Below are positions 19,673-28,976 of a stretch of 64,000 nucleotides of DNA, one piece after another. Source of the stretch: Streptomyces virginiae (GTDB lineage: Bacteria > Actinomycetota > Actinomycetes > Streptomycetales > Streptomycetaceae); assembly GCF_000720455.1 (NCBI RefSeq), contig NZ_JOAK01000002.1, positions 310,001 through 374,000 on the forward strand, read 5' to 3'. Position 1 is the stretch's first letter, and the number at the start of each line of letters is the position of its first letter. The position numbers and the translations under genes were made by a program. The notes below the pieces were generated by a model, which ran no database searches, was not told the DNA's origin, and worked only from the letters and a program-made list of their open reading frames with translations.

Positions 19673-19710
19673 GCCCCGCCGCGCGGGTCCTACGACCTCC
19701 GCGGCGGGGC
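19673..19710 (-). terminator. terminator after the FGGY kinase gene
   Basis: A perfect 10-bp stem (19673-19682 with 19701-19710) lies 22 bases past the kinase stop. In the leftward direction it is followed shortly by a TCCTTTT run, resembling a rho-independent terminator. Confidence 0.7.
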
Positions 19711-19731
19711 CGGAAACGGCGCCGGTACCGG

Positions 19732-21180
19732 TCAGAACGCGCCGGGGTGGATCTGCTCCCGCGTCGCGACGTACTGCTGGCGCACGCCCTGCCAGGCGGC
19801 GAACTCCTCGCCCGGCTCGAAGACCTGCGCCGCGGGGGCGGGCCAGAGCGGCGGGGTGTGCGGGGCCAGCGTGCCCTGCGCCACACCGAGGGCCCAGGCC
19901 GCCTGCCGGGCCGCGCCCAGCGCCGCGTAGTCGGCCGGCGCCGGCACGACGATCTGCGTGCCGAACAGCCCGGGGGCCGCCGCCTGCACGGCGGGCAGCT
20001 CGGCGGCCGCGCCCAGCAGGAACACCCGGCGGATCTCGACCCCGCGCGAGCGCAACACGTCGAGGGCGTCCACCAGGCCGCACAGCATGCCCTCGAAGGC
20101 CGCCCGGGCCAGGTGCTCCGGCTTCATCGAGTCCCGGCGCAGACCGCTGAGGGTCCCGGCGGAATGCGGCAGGTTCGGCGTCCGCTCACCCTCCAGGTAC
20201 GGCAGGAGCACGAGGCCGTGCGCGCCCGGCGTCGACTTCAGCGCGAGCTCGGACAGCCCCTCCAGGTCGGTGCCGAGCAGCTCTGCGGTGCCGCGCAGGG
20301 CCCGTACGGCGTTGGAGGTGTTCACGACCGGCAGGTGCATGCCGGTGGCGTCGGCCAGGGAGGTGATCAGCCCGCCCGGCTCCGACAGCGCCTCGTGGTG
20401 CACCGCCATCACCGAACCGGAGGCACCGAGGGAGACCACCGCGTCGCCGGGGCCCAGCCCCAGGCCGAGCGCCGCGGCCATCGTCTCGCCGGTGCCGGCG
20501 GATATCAGCAGCCCCTCGGGCGTGGTCCCGGCGGCGTCGGCCGGACCGAGCACCTCGGGCAGCAGCGCCCGGTGCCCGAGCGCCAGCTCGACCAGGTCGG
20601 GCCGCCAGGCTCCGGCGGCCGCCGACCAGTAACCGGTTCCGGAGGCGCCGCCGCGGTCGGTGGTCCGCCGCGCCGGGCGGCCGAGCAGCTGCCAGACCAG
20701 CCAGTCGTGCGGGGACATCAGCACGGCCACCCGGCGGGCCGCCTCGGGCTCGGTGCGGGCCAGCCAGGCCAGCTTCGCGACCGGCTGCGCGGCGTGCGGG
20801 ACCGAGCCCACCGCCTCGGCCCAGGCGTGCCGCCCGCCGAGGGCTTCGGTGAGGTCGGCGGCCGCGACCTGGCCGCGCTTGTCGTTGCCGACGAGGGCCG
20901 GGCGCACCAGGGCGCCCTGCGGGTCCAGCGGGAGCAGGCCGTGCTGCTGCGCGGAGACCCCGATGGCCTGGACGCCCTCCAGGATCCCGCCGCCGGCGGC
21001 CTCGCCGAGCGAGAGCAGCCATGCCTGTGGATCGGTTTCGTGGGGGCTGGCGCCGTCCGGTTCGCCCACGGGCTGCGGATGGGGCGCGTACCCCTGGCGC
21101 AGCACCGCGCCGGTCTCGGTGTCACAGACGACGATGCGTGTGAAGGCGGAAGAGCTGTCCAGCCCGGCGACTATCCCCAT
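19732..21180 (-). CDS. FGGY-family carbohydrate kinase (xylulokinase-like)
   Basis: A 482-residue sugar kinase. The N-terminal phosphate loop reads Gly-Leu-Asp-Ser-Ser-Ser, as in xylulokinases, and Ser-Ala-Gln-Gln-His-Gly near residue 75 is the FGGY sugar-contact region. Asn-Asp-Lys-Arg, in place of the common Trp-Asn-Asp, follows near residue 98. A C-terminal ATP-binding Gly-Ala-Ala-Ala-Glu region is present. D-xylulose is the best-guess substrate, but no isomerase or sugar transporter is adjacent and other pentuloses or polyols are possible. It appears to be a single-gene transcript ending at the hairpin below 19710. Confidence 0.85.
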   Translation of the reverse strand: MGIVAGLDSSSAFTRIVVCDTETGAVLRQGYAPHPQPVGEPDGASPHETDPQAWLLSLGEAAGGGILEGVQAIGVSAQQHGLLPLDPQGALVRPALVGNDKRGQVAAADLTEALGGRHAWAEAVGSVPHAAQPVAKLAWLARTEPEAARRVAVLMSPHDWLVWQLLGRPARRTTDRGGASGTGYWSAAAGAWRPDLVELALGHRALLPEVLGPADAAGTTPEGLLISAGTGETMAAALGLGLGPGDAVVSLGASGSVMAVHHEALSEPGGLITSLADATGMHLPVVNTSNAVRALRGTAELLGTDLEGLSELALKSTPGAHGLVLLPYLEGERTPNLPHSAGTLSGLRRDSMKPEHLARAAFEGMLCGLVDALDVLRSRGVEIRRVFLLGAAAELPAVQAAAPGLFGTQIVVPAPADYAALGAARQAAWALGVAQGTLAPHTPPLWPAPAAQVFEPGEEFAAWQGVRQQYVATREQIHPGAF

Positions 21181-21219
21181 GCGGAGAATTCTGCCGCACG
21201 CGGGGCCGGTGTCGACCGT

Positions 21220-21260
21220 CCCGGAGCCCCTGAAACCTCATGGGTCCCAGGGGCTCCGGG
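21220..21260 (-). terminator. terminator after YtxH-like gene
   Basis: A perfect 13-bp stem (21220-21232 with 21248-21260) with a 15-base loop, 16 bases beyond the stop of the leftward YtxH-like gene. Confidence 0.75.
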
Positions 21261-21276
21261 TGTGGCCCGTGACGCG

Positions 21277-21582
21277 TCAGGTGTTGCTGGTGCCCCAGTC
21301 GTCGTCGGCGGCCTGGCCGCCGGCCCGGCCGCGCAGTCCGCGCACCCGGCCGGCGAGCGAGTCGGGTACGGCGTCGCCGACCTTGTCGCTCACCACGGCG
21401 AAGGCCTTCCCGGCGTACTCGCGCCCGGTGTGGCCCGCGGTCTCGGCGGCGTTGCGCACCGCGGGGTTCTGCGCGACCTGCCGGGCGGACTTCTTCAGCT
21501 TCTCGTAGCGCTCGCGTCCGGCCCGCGTTCCGAGCACGTACCCGAGAGCCAGTCCGACCACGAACGTGACCTTGTACCGCAT
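21277..21582 (-). CDS. YtxH-like small membrane-associated protein
   Basis: A 101-residue protein with a short N-terminal hydrophobic segment ending in the Leu-Gly-Tyr-Val-Leu-Gly-Thr-Arg-Ala-Gly-Arg-Glu-Arg-Tyr signature of actinobacterial YtxH-type proteins. A charged helical region follows, with an acidic tail ending Asp-Asp-Asp-Trp-Gly. Such proteins are linked to stress in Bacillus, but the role here is unknown. I chose the ATG at 21582, with GAAGGG eight bases upstream; a GTG three codons earlier is possible. Confidence 0.75.
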   Translation of the reverse strand: MRYKVTFVVGLALGYVLGTRAGRERYEKLKKSARQVAQNPAVRNAAETAGHTGREYAGKAFAVVSDKVGDAVPDSLAGRVRGLRGRAGGQAADDDWGTSNT

Positions 21583-21727
21583 GCCTGTCACCCTTCGTCG
21601 TGTGGTGCCCGGCCTGCTGTCGATACCGATTGGCGGAGCACCCCCCTGCTTGCGCTAATCTATGTCTCGCAACGGGCGCTCGCCCCCCGGCAAGGCCGGA
21701 GGTGGGCTGTTCGATGCACCGCAGCAA

Positions 21728-21800
21728 TCCCCTGTAGCTCAATTGGCAGAGCAGCCGGCTGTTAACCGGCAGGTTACTGGTTCGAGTCCAGTCGGGGGAG
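21728..21800 (+). tRNA. tRNA-Asn (GTT)
   Basis: A 73-nt cloverleaf: 7-bp acceptor stem, TAGCTCAATTGGCAGAGCA D-arm region, anticodon GTT at 21761-21763 in loop CTGTTAA, and a T-arm with TTCGAGT. The discriminator base is G. CCA is not encoded. It is the first of two near-identical copies. Confidence 0.96.
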
Positions 21801-21805
21801 CGCAG

Positions 21806-21878
21806 TCCCCTGTAGCTCAATTGGCAGAGCATTCGGCTGTTAACCGGAGGGTTGCTGGTTCGAGTCCAGCCGGGGGAG
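21806..21878 (+). tRNA. tRNA-Asn (GTT), second copy
   Basis: A 73-nt cloverleaf starting five bases after the first copy, anticodon GTT at 21839-21841. It differs from the first mainly in the anticodon stem and around the variable region and T-stem, where most changes keep pairing. Both copies are probably made from one precursor that ends at the hairpin at 21887. Confidence 0.96.
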
Positions 21879-21886
21879 CAAGGCAG

Positions 21887-21914
21887 AAAAGAGGACCCCA
21901 CGGGGTCCTCTTTT
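21887..21914 (+). terminator. rho-independent terminator after the tRNA-Asn pair
   Basis: A perfect palindrome with 13-base arms (AAAAGAGGACCCC and its complement) ending in TTTT, eight bases after the second tRNA. One of the few classical U-tract terminators in this window. Confidence 0.9.
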
Positions 21915-22059
21915 CTCTTTGTCGCCCTTACCGGGCAGCCCTCAGCGCGGTCTCTCTGAACAGGCGAAGCCGATCATGCGAGGCATCCGAAGCAGGAGAT
22001 CGTATGAGCGGCTATGCTGCGGCAGACGGCGCGCACACGTGTACGCGCCACGCCGTGAA

Positions 22060-22133
22060 GGGGCGGTAGCTCAGCCGGTTAGAGCAGCGGACTCATAATC
22101 CGTCGGCCGTGGGTTCGAGTCCCACCCGCCCCA
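22060..22133 (+). tRNA. tRNA with anticodon CAT (elongator Met or Ile2)
   Basis: A 74-nt cloverleaf with a G1-C72 pair, anticodon CAT at 22094-22096 in loop CTCATAA, T-loop TTCGAGT and discriminator A. The first base pair is matched and the anticodon stem lacks three consecutive G-C pairs, so it is not the initiator. Sequence alone does not tell tRNA-Met from the lysidine-modified tRNA-Ile2. Confidence 0.93.
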
Positions 22134-22240
22134 CTGCGAGCCGCAGGTGCAGAAACGATTGCACCTGCGGCTTTGGCGTTTCTGGGGCTGCCGGGCCGTC
22201 AGGCGTGCCCGCGCCTTCGGTGTTCCTGCGGAGCGGCCCG

Positions 22241-23398
22241 TCAGAAGTCCTCCGTTTCGTCCACGAGGTGGCGCAGGACGTCCGTCAGGTCCTGGCGGCG
22301 GGCGTAGGCCGCTCGCTGGCGGTGGGCGCCCGAGCCGTCGCGCAGGAGGCCGGCCAGGGTCTTGGCCGCGTGGTCCAGGTCGCCGGCGGCCGCCAGTTCC
22401 GGGGCGACCAGGTCCAGCAGGGCCTCCGCGAGGTCGGCCGCCGGGAGTTCCGTGCCCGTGTACGGGTCGAGGCCGAAGCCCTCCAGGCCGTCGTGGGCCG
22501 CCCGCCAGCGCGCGAGGCGCAGTACGTCGTCCCGCAGGGCGGGCTCGGGGCGCTGTTCGCGGATCTCGCGCAGCGCCGTCGCCACCAGCGCGCGGGCCAG
22601 CTCGGCCTGCAGGACCGCCGAGTCGACGGATGGGGACATGTCCGGCGCCCGGAACTCCAGCGTCGGCCAGTGCCCGGAGGGCCGGAGGTCCCAATAGACC
22701 ATCTTGGTGTCCAGGGCCGCCCCCGAGCCGAGCAGGGTCTGCACGGAGCGCCGGAAGTGGGCCGTGGACGTGAAGTGCGGAGGCGGGCCCGCCGAGGGCC
22801 AGCCCGACCAGGCCATCGCCCGCCAGCTGGAGTGACCGGTGTCACGTCCGCCCCAGAACGGCGAGTTGGCGGCCAGCGCGATCAGCGTGGGCAGCCATGG
22901 TCTGATCCGGTTGGACACCGCCACCGCCGTGTCCACGTCGAGCGTGCCGATGTGGACGTGGCGGCCGCAGCTGACCAGGGTGTCGGTGAGCGCGCCGAAG
23001 CGGCGGTGCTGCTCGCGCTGGCGCGGCTCGTCATCCGTCAGGTGCAGCGGCCCCTCCACCGCGAGGACCGGCGAGGGCGCGGCCAGGAGCCGGCAGCCGT
23101 GGGCGCGGGCCGCCCGCCCGAGGGTGCGTCGCAGCGTGAGGAGTTCGGCGCGCAGCGAGGCCGCCGAGTCCGCGACCGGGGTGGATATCTCCACCTGGTA
23201 GCGGGTGCCTTCGGGGTGCATCTCGCCCGGCAGTCCGGCGGCCGTCGCCAGGACCTGCGGGGCGGCGGGGACCACCCGGAGCGTGCGGACGTCGACGAGC
23301 AGGAACTCCTCCTCGACGCCGACGGTGAGGGGCACGGTGGGGCGCACCGTGTTCTGCGTCGTGCCGGTGCTCGTGGTGCTGTTGCCAGGTTCGATCAC
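22241..23398 (-). CDS. YbdK-type carboxylate-amine ligase (GCS2 family)
   Basis: A 385-residue member of the glutamate-cysteine ligase type 2 family. Val-Gly-Val-Glu-Glu-Glu-Phe near residues 26-32 is the family signature. Gln-Val-Glu-Ile and Gly-Arg-His-Val-His-Ile motifs complete the ATP/metal site. YbdK-type proteins have only weak glutamate-cysteine ligase activity, so the physiological substrates are uncertain; Streptomyces use mycothiol, not glutathione. The first 20 residues are Thr/Ser-rich and probably disordered. The gene is monocistronic, between the tRNA and a divergent MFS gene. Confidence 0.88.
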   Translation of the reverse strand: MIEPGNSTTSTGTTQNTVRPTVPLTVGVEEEFLLVDVRTLRVVPAAPQVLATAAGLPGEMHPEGTRYQVEISTPVADSAASLRAELLTLRRTLGRAARAHGCRLLAAPSPVLAVEGPLHLTDDEPRQREQHRRFGALTDTLVSCGRHVHIGTLDVDTAVAVSNRIRPWLPTLIALAANSPFWGGRDTGHSSWRAMAWSGWPSAGPPPHFTSTAHFRRSVQTLLGSGAALDTKMVYWDLRPSGHWPTLEFRAPDMSPSVDSAVLQAELARALVATALREIREQRPEPALRDDVLRLARWRAAHDGLEGFGLDPYTGTELPAADLAEALLDLVAPELAAAGDLDHAAKTLAGLLRDGSGAHRQRAAYARRQDLTDVLRHLVDETEDF

Positions 23399-23614
23399 TA
23401 CGCCTCCCTGGACATACGAGTCTTTTCATCATGAGCTGAACCCGAGGTGAGGAGCGCACGTCGATTCGGTCAAATGTCCGGTGATAGTGGCGAGTTACCG
23501 GCAATAAGCCGCCCGCCGGGAGAGCCCGGAGCAGGGTGGGGCGAGTGTTGCCGGTGGGTGAAGAAGGCGGACGGCGTCCTGGGGCCGCCGACGGGCTGAT
23601 GCTTATCATCCGAT

Positions 23615-24877
23615 GTGACTCGTACTAGTGCGCCGACCCGTCCCCGGCGGCGAATATTCGCCGATCTCACCCCGCTGCGCACGTCCCCGGACTACCGGAG
23701 GCTGTGGTTCGGCGGGACGATCTCCTGGGTCGGCCAGGCCATGACCGCCCTCGCGATCTCGCTCCAGGTCTACGACATCACCCGTTCCAGCTTCGCCGTC
23801 GGTCTGGTGGGGCTCTTCTCCCTCGTCCCGCTGATCGTCTTCGGCCTCTACGGCGGAGCCATCGCCGACACCGTGGACCGGCGCAAGCTCGGCCTCTACA
23901 GCTCCCTCGGCGCCGCCGCGCTGTCGGTCGCGCTCGCCGCGGCCGCACTGCTCGGCCACCACCGCGTCTGGTTCCTGTACGCCGTCGTCGCGCTGCAGGC
24001 CGTCTGCGGGGCGCTGACCGGGCCGGCGCGGTCCGCCATGATCCCGAGGCTGCTGCCTGCGGAGCAGCTGCCCGCGGCCAACGCCCTGAACTCCGTGACC
24101 ATGACCTTCGGCACGATGGTCGGCCCCGCCCTGGGCGGGCTGATCGTCGCCGTCGGGGGCTACGAGTGGGCGTACCTGGTCGACGCCCTCACCTTCACCG
24201 CCGCGCTCTACGCGATGTGGCGGCTGCCGTCGATGAAGCCGGACCGGGCCGACGGCGCGCGGGGGAGGGCCTCCGTCGCCGACGGACTGCGCTTCCTCGG
24301 CACCCGGCCCAACATCCGGATGACCTTCTTCACCGACATGGCCGCGATGGTGCTGGCCCAGCCGAAGGCGCTGTTCCCCGCCATCGCCGTGCTCTGGTAC
24401 GGCGACGACGCCAAGACGGTCGGCCTGATGGTGGCCGCGATCGCCGCCGGGGCGCTGCTCGGCGGGCTGTTCTCCGGCTGGCAGTCCCGCATCCGGCGGC
24501 ACGGGCTGGCGATCCTGCTCGCCGTCGCCGGATGGGGGCTGGCCATCGCGGTGTTCGGCCTCACGCGGAACCTGTGGCTCGGGCTGTTCTTCCTGGCCCT
24601 CGCCGGGTACGCCGACACCGTCTCGATGGTGTTCCGCACCACCATGCTCCAGGCCGCCACCCCCGACGACATGCGCGGGCGCCTCCAGGGAGTCTTCATC
24701 GTGGTCGTCGCGGGCGGACCCCGGCTCGGTGATTTCCTCGCCGGGACCGCCGCCGATCTGACCTCCCCGGCCGTGGCCGTCACGTGCGGCGGTCTGGCCT
24801 GCGTACTGGTGGTGGGCCTGCTCGCGCTGCGCTGGCGCAACTTCGCCCGCTACGACGCCCACTCCCCGCAGGCCTAG
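23615..24877 (+). CDS. MFS transporter (EntS-like exporter)
   Basis: A 420-residue major facilitator protein with about 12 membrane helices. It has the Trp-Phe-Gly-Gly-Thr and Gln-Val-Tyr-Asp-Ile-Thr-Arg segments seen in enterobactin-exporter (EntS) and DHA3-type carriers. The motif A-like loop reads Gly-Ala-Ile-Ala-Asp-Thr-Val-Asp-Arg-Arg-Lys. The substrate is unknown; no siderophore genes are near. The GTG at 23615 has no visible Shine-Dalgarno site, and a TATCAT-like -10 lies about 9 bases upstream, so the message may be leaderless. Confidence 0.85.
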   Translation: MTRTSAPTRPRRRIFADLTPLRTSPDYRRLWFGGTISWVGQAMTALAISLQVYDITRSSFAVGLVGLFSLVPLIVFGLYGGAIADTVDRRKLGLYSSLGAAALSVALAAAALLGHHRVWFLYAVVALQAVCGALTGPARSAMIPRLLPAEQLPAANALNSVTMTFGTMVGPALGGLIVAVGGYEWAYLVDALTFTAALYAMWRLPSMKPDRADGARGRASVADGLRFLGTRPNIRMTFFTDMAAMVLAQPKALFPAIAVLWYGDDAKTVGLMVAAIAAGALLGGLFSGWQSRIRRHGLAILLAVAGWGLAIAVFGLTRNLWLGLFFLALAGYADTVSMVFRTTMLQAATPDDMRGRLQGVFIVVVAGGPRLGDFLAGTAADLTSPAVAVTCGGLACVLVVGLLALRWRNFARYDAHSPQA

Positions 24878-24971
24878 GGCGCGACCGGTGGGCAGGGCAA
24901 CCGGGCGGTTGTGAAGGAGAGTTGGCGGGTTCGTTGCCTTCGTGTTGCGGGGCCTTCCCCTTTATTTCGAA

Positions 24972-24990
24972 TAGTCATATGACAGTTCGG
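24972..24990. promoter_or_regulatory. 19-bp motif shared with position 9002
   Basis: TAGTCATATGACAGTTCGG lies 50 bases before the phytase-like gene and matches 17 of 19 bases of the site at 9002. It is in a locally AT-rich promoter stretch. Confidence 0.45.
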
Positions 24991-25040
24991 CAGCCACCCC
25001 CCACCCCGATCCCGCCCGCCGAACCAGGAGGAGCGCCTCC

Positions 25041-26111
25041 ATGCGCCTTCGTCCGCTCACCACGACCGCGGCGGCCGCCGCCGCGCTCTGCGCGGTGCTC
25101 GCGCCGCCCGCCGTCGCCGCCCCGAAGCAGGACCGGTCCTGCTCGCCGTACCTCTCCGTCGCGGGCTACTCCGACGCGCTCGACAAGACCACCCTCGACG
25201 GCGGGCTCGTCGGAGGCATCTCGGGTCTCGCGCTCGACCGGGACGGCTCCGTCGTCGGGGTCTCCGACAAGTCGGCGCTCTACTCCCTGAAGGTGGGCCG
25301 CGGGGACACCCCCGCCGCCCGGGCCACGGCACGGATCCCGCTCACCGACGGAACCGGCAGGCCGGTCGACTCCGAAGGCGTCGTCGTCGACCGCGACGGC
25401 ACCTACCTCGTCACCGACGAGAACGCGCCCGCCGTCCGCCGCCACGGCCGGAACGGGCAGGTGCTGGCAACGCTGCCGGTCCCCGACGCCCTCCGGCTCG
25501 CCCCGCAAGGGCGGGCCACCGCGAACCAGACCTTCGAGTCGCTCACCCTGCTCCCCGGCGGGCGCACCCTGGTGGCGGGGGTCGAGGGGCCGCTGGCCGG
25601 CGACGGCAAGGACGCCGAGGGGCGCACGCTCCAGCGGATCCAGACGTGGGAGCGGGGCCGCGACGGCGAGTTCCGGCTGGGACGGCAGTACGCCTACCCG
25701 GTGGACGCGGGGCACGGCCTCGTCGAGCTCGCCCCCACCGGGGACGGCCGGCTGATCGTCCTGGAGCGGGGCTTCACCCGGGAGTTCGCCATCACCGTGC
25801 GGCTGTACGTCGCCGATCCGCGGGGCGCGACGGACACCTCCGAGGTCGGGACGCTGACGGCGGGCCCCGGTCTGCGGATCGCCCGCAAGACCGCGCTCGG
25901 GGACCTCGACGACTGCCCCACGCCGGGCGCGCCGTCGAAGCTGCCGCAGAACCACCCGCTGGTCGACAACGTCGAGGGCATGGTCGTCACCGGCGGGGAC
26001 GCCGGCTCCGGCCGGCTGCGGCTGCTGCTGGTCAGCGACGACAACGAGCTGGCACAGCAGGTGACACGGCTCTACCGGATGGACGTCCGGCTGCCGGCCC
26101 GCCGCCGTTAG
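25041..26111 (+). CDS. secreted phytase-like esterase-domain protein
   Basis: A 356-residue protein with a clear signal peptide: Arg at positions 2 and 4, an Ala-rich core and cleavage after Ala-Val-Ala-Ala near residue 27. The mature part fits the Phytase-like/esterase-like beta-propeller domain, with repeated [13 protein letters not shown] and Phe-Glu-Ser-Leu-Thr blade motifs. Such proteins are thought to hydrolyse phosphoesters outside the cell. AGGAGG lies seven bases before the ATG. A PHO-type regulation is plausible but I do not see a convincing PHO box. Its stop overlaps the stop of the convergent carboxyltransferase gene by four bases (TTAG). Confidence 0.85.
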   Translation: MRLRPLTTTAAAAAALCAVLAPPAVAAPKQDRSCSPYLSVAGYSDALDKTTLDGGLVGGISGLALDRDGSVVGVSDKSALYSLKVGRGDTPAARATARIPLTDGTGRPVDSEGVVVDRDGTYLVTDENAPAVRRHGRNGQVLATLPVPDALRLAPQGRATANQTFESLTLLPGGRTLVAGVEGPLAGDGKDAEGRTLQRIQTWERGRDGEFRLGRQYAYPVDAGHGLVELAPTGDGRLIVLERGFTREFAITVRLYVADPRGATDTSEVGTLTAGPGLRIARKTALGDLDDCPTPGAPSKLPQNHPLVDNVEGMVVTGGDAGSGRLRLLLVSDDNELAQQVTRLYRMDVRLPARRR

Positions 26112-27457
26112 GCCGTTCCGTGGCCGACGATGCCGCGGGCGACGCCCAGGGCCACCAGGTCCTGGGGGCGGATGCGGAGCTGGTCCGCCGTGGCGGGGGC
26201 GGCCGACGGGGGGCGCTTGAGGATGGCCGCGGCCAGTTCCGGGGCGATGACCGAGAAGTAGCTGTCCGGGGTCACCCAGGTGTTCCCCGGCGCGGCCAGG
26301 GCGAGGGCGCCGCCCGAACCGCCCTCGCCGATCAGGAGGGTGGTGACCGGGACGGTGGCCGCCGCCAGCGCCGCGAAGGTGTCGGCGATCGCCGCGCCCG
26401 CGCCCGCGTGCTCGGCGGCGGCGTCGTTCGCCGCGCCCGGGGTGTCCACCAGGGTGAGGACGGGGATCCCGAGCCGGTCCGCGAGGCGGACCACGCGGGC
26501 GGCCGTGCGGTATCCCGCCGGGCGGGTGGCGGTGCCGCACTGGGCGGCGTAGGCCACGGCCCGGCCCTCCCGCAGCCCGAACCCGCACAGCATGCCCGGG
26601 TCCGTGCCGCCCGCCCGGTCCCCGGAGAGGTGCAGGCGGAGTTCGAAGTACGCGTCCAGGTACGCCTCGGCGCGCGGCCGGCCGGGATCGCGGGCCTGCC
26701 GTACCGCGTCCCAGCCGGTGGCGGGCGGGCGTACGCCGGCCAGCGCGGCCGGCGGCTCGACCGGCCCGCCGGAGCGGGGCGCGGCGAGGACGCGGAGCCA
26801 CTGCGCGAGGGTGCCCGGCAGATGGGCGGCGGGGACCACGGCGTCCACGTGACCGGCGGCGTACTGCCCCTCGGCGGTGTACGCCGCAGGATCCGCCTGC
26901 GCCGGGCGCACCCGGGACCCGGCGAAGCCGACCTGGGCGCCGGGCAGCGCGAGGACGACATCGGCCCCGGCCCCGAGGGTGGCCCAGCCGCCGCCGGTGG
27001 TCGGATCGCGCAGGACGGCGAGCTGGGGGAGCCCGGCGGCCCGGGTCAGGACGCTCTGGCGGGCCACGCGCTGCAGCTGGGTCAGCGCGAGCATGCCCTC
27101 CTGCATGCGGGAGCCGCCGGTGGCGATGAGCGAGACCAGGGGGAGGCGCCGCTCGCGGGCGTGCGCGTACGCGGCTTCGAGCCGGTCTCCGGTGCGCTGC
27201 CCCAGGGAACCGCCCAGGAAGCCGAACTCGAAGGAGATCAGGACGGCTTCGCGGCCGCCGATGCGGGCGCTGCCGGTGACGACGGACTCGTGCTCGCCGG
27301 TGCGCTCGGTGGCGCGGGCGCGGGAGTCGTCGTAGCCGGCCCAGGCCAGCGGGCCGTCGGCGGGGGACTCCCGACGGGGCGCGGGCAGTTCGGTGAAGCT
27401 GCCGGTGTCGGTCACGGAGGCGATGGCCGCGCGGGCCGAGAGGCGGGTCGTCGTCAC
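26108..27457 (-). CDS. acetyl-CoA carboxylase carboxyltransferase, fused beta-alpha type
   Basis: A 449-residue protein containing both halves of a carboxyltransferase. The N-terminal half (about 30-220) resembles AccD: [11 protein letters not shown] and [10 protein letters not shown]. The C-terminal half (about 260-440) resembles AccA: Leu-Val-Asp-Thr-Pro-Gly-Ala followed by [10 protein letters not shown]. The beta-type zinc finger is absent. It would transfer CO2 from carboxybiotin to acetyl-CoA or a related acyl-CoA. No biotin carboxylase or BCCP gene is adjacent, so it must share those subunits or act in a separate complex. Confidence 0.87.
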   Translation of the reverse strand: MTTTRLSARAAIASVTDTGSFTELPAPRRESPADGPLAWAGYDDSRARATERTGEHESVVTGSARIGGREAVLISFEFGFLGGSLGQRTGDRLEAAYAHARERRLPLVSLIATGGSRMQEGMLALTQLQRVARQSVLTRAAGLPQLAVLRDPTTGGGWATLGAGADVVLALPGAQVGFAGSRVRPAQADPAAYTAEGQYAAGHVDAVVPAAHLPGTLAQWLRVLAAPRSGGPVEPPAALAGVRPPATGWDAVRQARDPGRPRAEAYLDAYFELRLHLSGDRAGGTDPGMLCGFGLREGRAVAYAAQCGTATRPAGYRTAARVVRLADRLGIPVLTLVDTPGAANDAAAEHAGAGAAIADTFAALAAATVPVTTLLIGEGGSGGALALAAPGNTWVTPDSYFSVIAPELAAAILKRPPSAAPATADQLRIRPQDLVALGVARGIVGHGTA

Positions 27458-27525
27458 GGGTCACCCCAGGTCGGATAGGTCGAAGTCGTGTCCGGGCGAC
27501 AGTACTTCGGCCGGCGCCCGTGTGG

Positions 27526-28308
27526 TCAGCGCAGGAACTGGACGGCGTACAGCGCCCCGATGCCCGCGGCCAGGGCGGCGAGCAGGAGCCGGAGCGCGGT
27601 CTCGGGCAGCCGGGGTTGGAGCCGGGCGCCGAGGTGTCCGCCGAGCAGGCCGCCGGCCCCGCACGACAGCCCGAGGGGCCAGTCCGGGGCGACGGAGCCG
27701 GTGGCGGCGAGGGAGAGCAGGGCGTAGGTGACCGCGCCGACGACCGAGGTGACGAAGGTCGCGGCGAGCGCGGCGGGAGCGACGACGGCGACCGGCGCTC
27801 CGCGGCCGACCAGGATCGGGCCGAGGAGGGAGCCGCCGCCGATCCCGTAGACGCCCCCGGCCACGCCGACGGCCAAGGCCGTCGCCGTCGTGGTGCGGGG
27901 CGAGGGCGGGCGGGCCGGGCGGGCCGGTGCCGGGCGCAGCGTGCGCAGCAGCAGCCACAGGCCGAGGGGCAGCAGCAGGGCGGCGACGAGGAGCCGGAAG
28001 ACGTGCGGGCCGGGGACGGCGAACACGCGGATCACCGCGCCGAGGACGACGCCGGGCACGGTCCCGGCGACGAGCAGGCGGGTGAGCGGCCCCCTCAGGC
28101 TCCCCGACCTGTGGTGGCGCAGCAGGGCGCCGGGGCCGGCCACGACGTTGTAGAGGAGGTTGGTCGGGGTCACCGCCGGGCTCGGCACCCCCAGGACACT
28201 GACCTGCACCGGTAGCAGGAAGACCGCTCCGGAGACCCCGACGGGCGCGGTGACGACCGATATCAGCAGCCCGGCGGTGAACCCGAGCAGCCCCGACGAC
28301 CACGTCAC
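27526..28308 (-). CDS. TauE/SafE family sulfite exporter
   Basis: A 260-residue protein with about eight membrane helices. It shows the TSUP motifs Val-Thr-Pro-Thr-Asn-Leu-Leu-Tyr-Asn-Val and Gly-Val-Tyr-Gly-Ile-Gly-Gly-Gly-Ser-Leu-Leu-Gly-Pro, one at the start of each half. It probably exports sulfite, thiosulfate or organosulfonates. It is read in the same direction as the carboxyltransferase gene, 68 bases ahead of it, but has no obvious functional link to it. The incomplete exporter at the left edge of the window belongs to the same superfamily. Confidence 0.88.
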   Translation of the reverse strand: MTWSSGLLGFTAGLLISVVTAPVGVSGAVFLLPVQVSVLGVPSPAVTPTNLLYNVVAGPGALLRHHRSGSLRGPLTRLLVAGTVPGVVLGAVIRVFAVPGPHVFRLLVAALLLPLGLWLLLRTLRPAPARPARPPSPRTTTATALAVGVAGGVYGIGGGSLLGPILVGRGAPVAVVAPAALAATFVTSVVGAVTYALLSLAATGSVAPDWPLGLSCGAGGLLGGHLGARLQPRLPETALRLLLAALAAGIGALYAVQFLR

Positions 28309-28403
28309 GCTGCTCCTTCCGGGAGATCGGCAGCCATGCCCAAGCCTCGCGCACCGTCCGGCCGGGCGGCATGAAGATCTCGTGAACAGGGGCTGGGGGG
28401 CGC

Positions 28404-28928
28404 TCAGCGGACCGGGCGGTGCCGGACGTACTCAGGCGGGGCCGCACCGGTCTCGATGCTGTTCTCGTCCATGCCGTTGGCGATGCGCAGGCTTGTGGCG
28501 CCGAAGACGAACTCCACCGTGACCGTCGCGGCGGCCAGGTCGCGGCGTGCCGGCTCCGGCCGCCGTTCGAGGAGTGCGACGTCGCGCAGCTTGCGGCCGA
28601 CGAACGGTTCGAGCCGCTCGTCACGGTGGGACCACTCGGGTGTCAGGCCGGACTCCTCCCATCCCGTGATCGCGGCCGACGTGCTGATCGTGTCCCACCC
28701 GATCGAGAGCTCGTCGAACTTCCAGTGGCAGATCTCCACCTGGACGCCTTCGAAGTCCAGCACCACCGGGCAGTCGGCGTACGGGTCCCCGTCCTCGGCG
28801 AAGCGCACCAGGGCGAACCCGGTCAGCCGGCGGCCGACGAGCGCCGCCAGCCGTGCTCCGTGCGCCTGCCGGACCATGTCGATCCCGACCAGGAAGGACG
28901 GCTCGAAACCGGGGATCCCCATCTTCAC
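28404..28928 (-). CDS. conserved hypothetical protein
   Basis: A 174-residue soluble protein I do not recognise. It contains alternating beta strands with conserved-looking aromatic and acidic positions (Cys-His-Trp-Lys-Phe-Asp-Glu-Leu; Phe-Val-Phe-Gly-Ala). There is no signal peptide or membrane helix. Codon use is normal for the window and the frame is long, so it is very likely real. A second ATG two codons downstream is an alternative start. It lies between the TauE gene and the LysE gene on the same strand. Confidence 0.7.
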   Translation of the reverse strand: MKMGIPGFEPSFLVGIDMVRQAHGARLAALVGRRLTGFALVRFAEDGDPYADCPVVLDFEGVQVEICHWKFDELSIGWDTISTSAAITGWEESGLTPEWSHRDERLEPFVGRKLRDVALLERRPEPARRDLAAATVTVEFVFGATSLRIANGMDENSIETGAAPPEYVRHRPVR

Positions 28929-28976
28929 GGGACCGAGTATCGCCGCTGCCCGTGACCGGCCCGGAGGGCGGGGTGG

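Noticed and set aside
21728..22133. tRNA cluster as an integration site for a mobile element
   Set aside because: No integrase gene, no displaced tRNA 3' repeat and no change in gene style is visible on either side.
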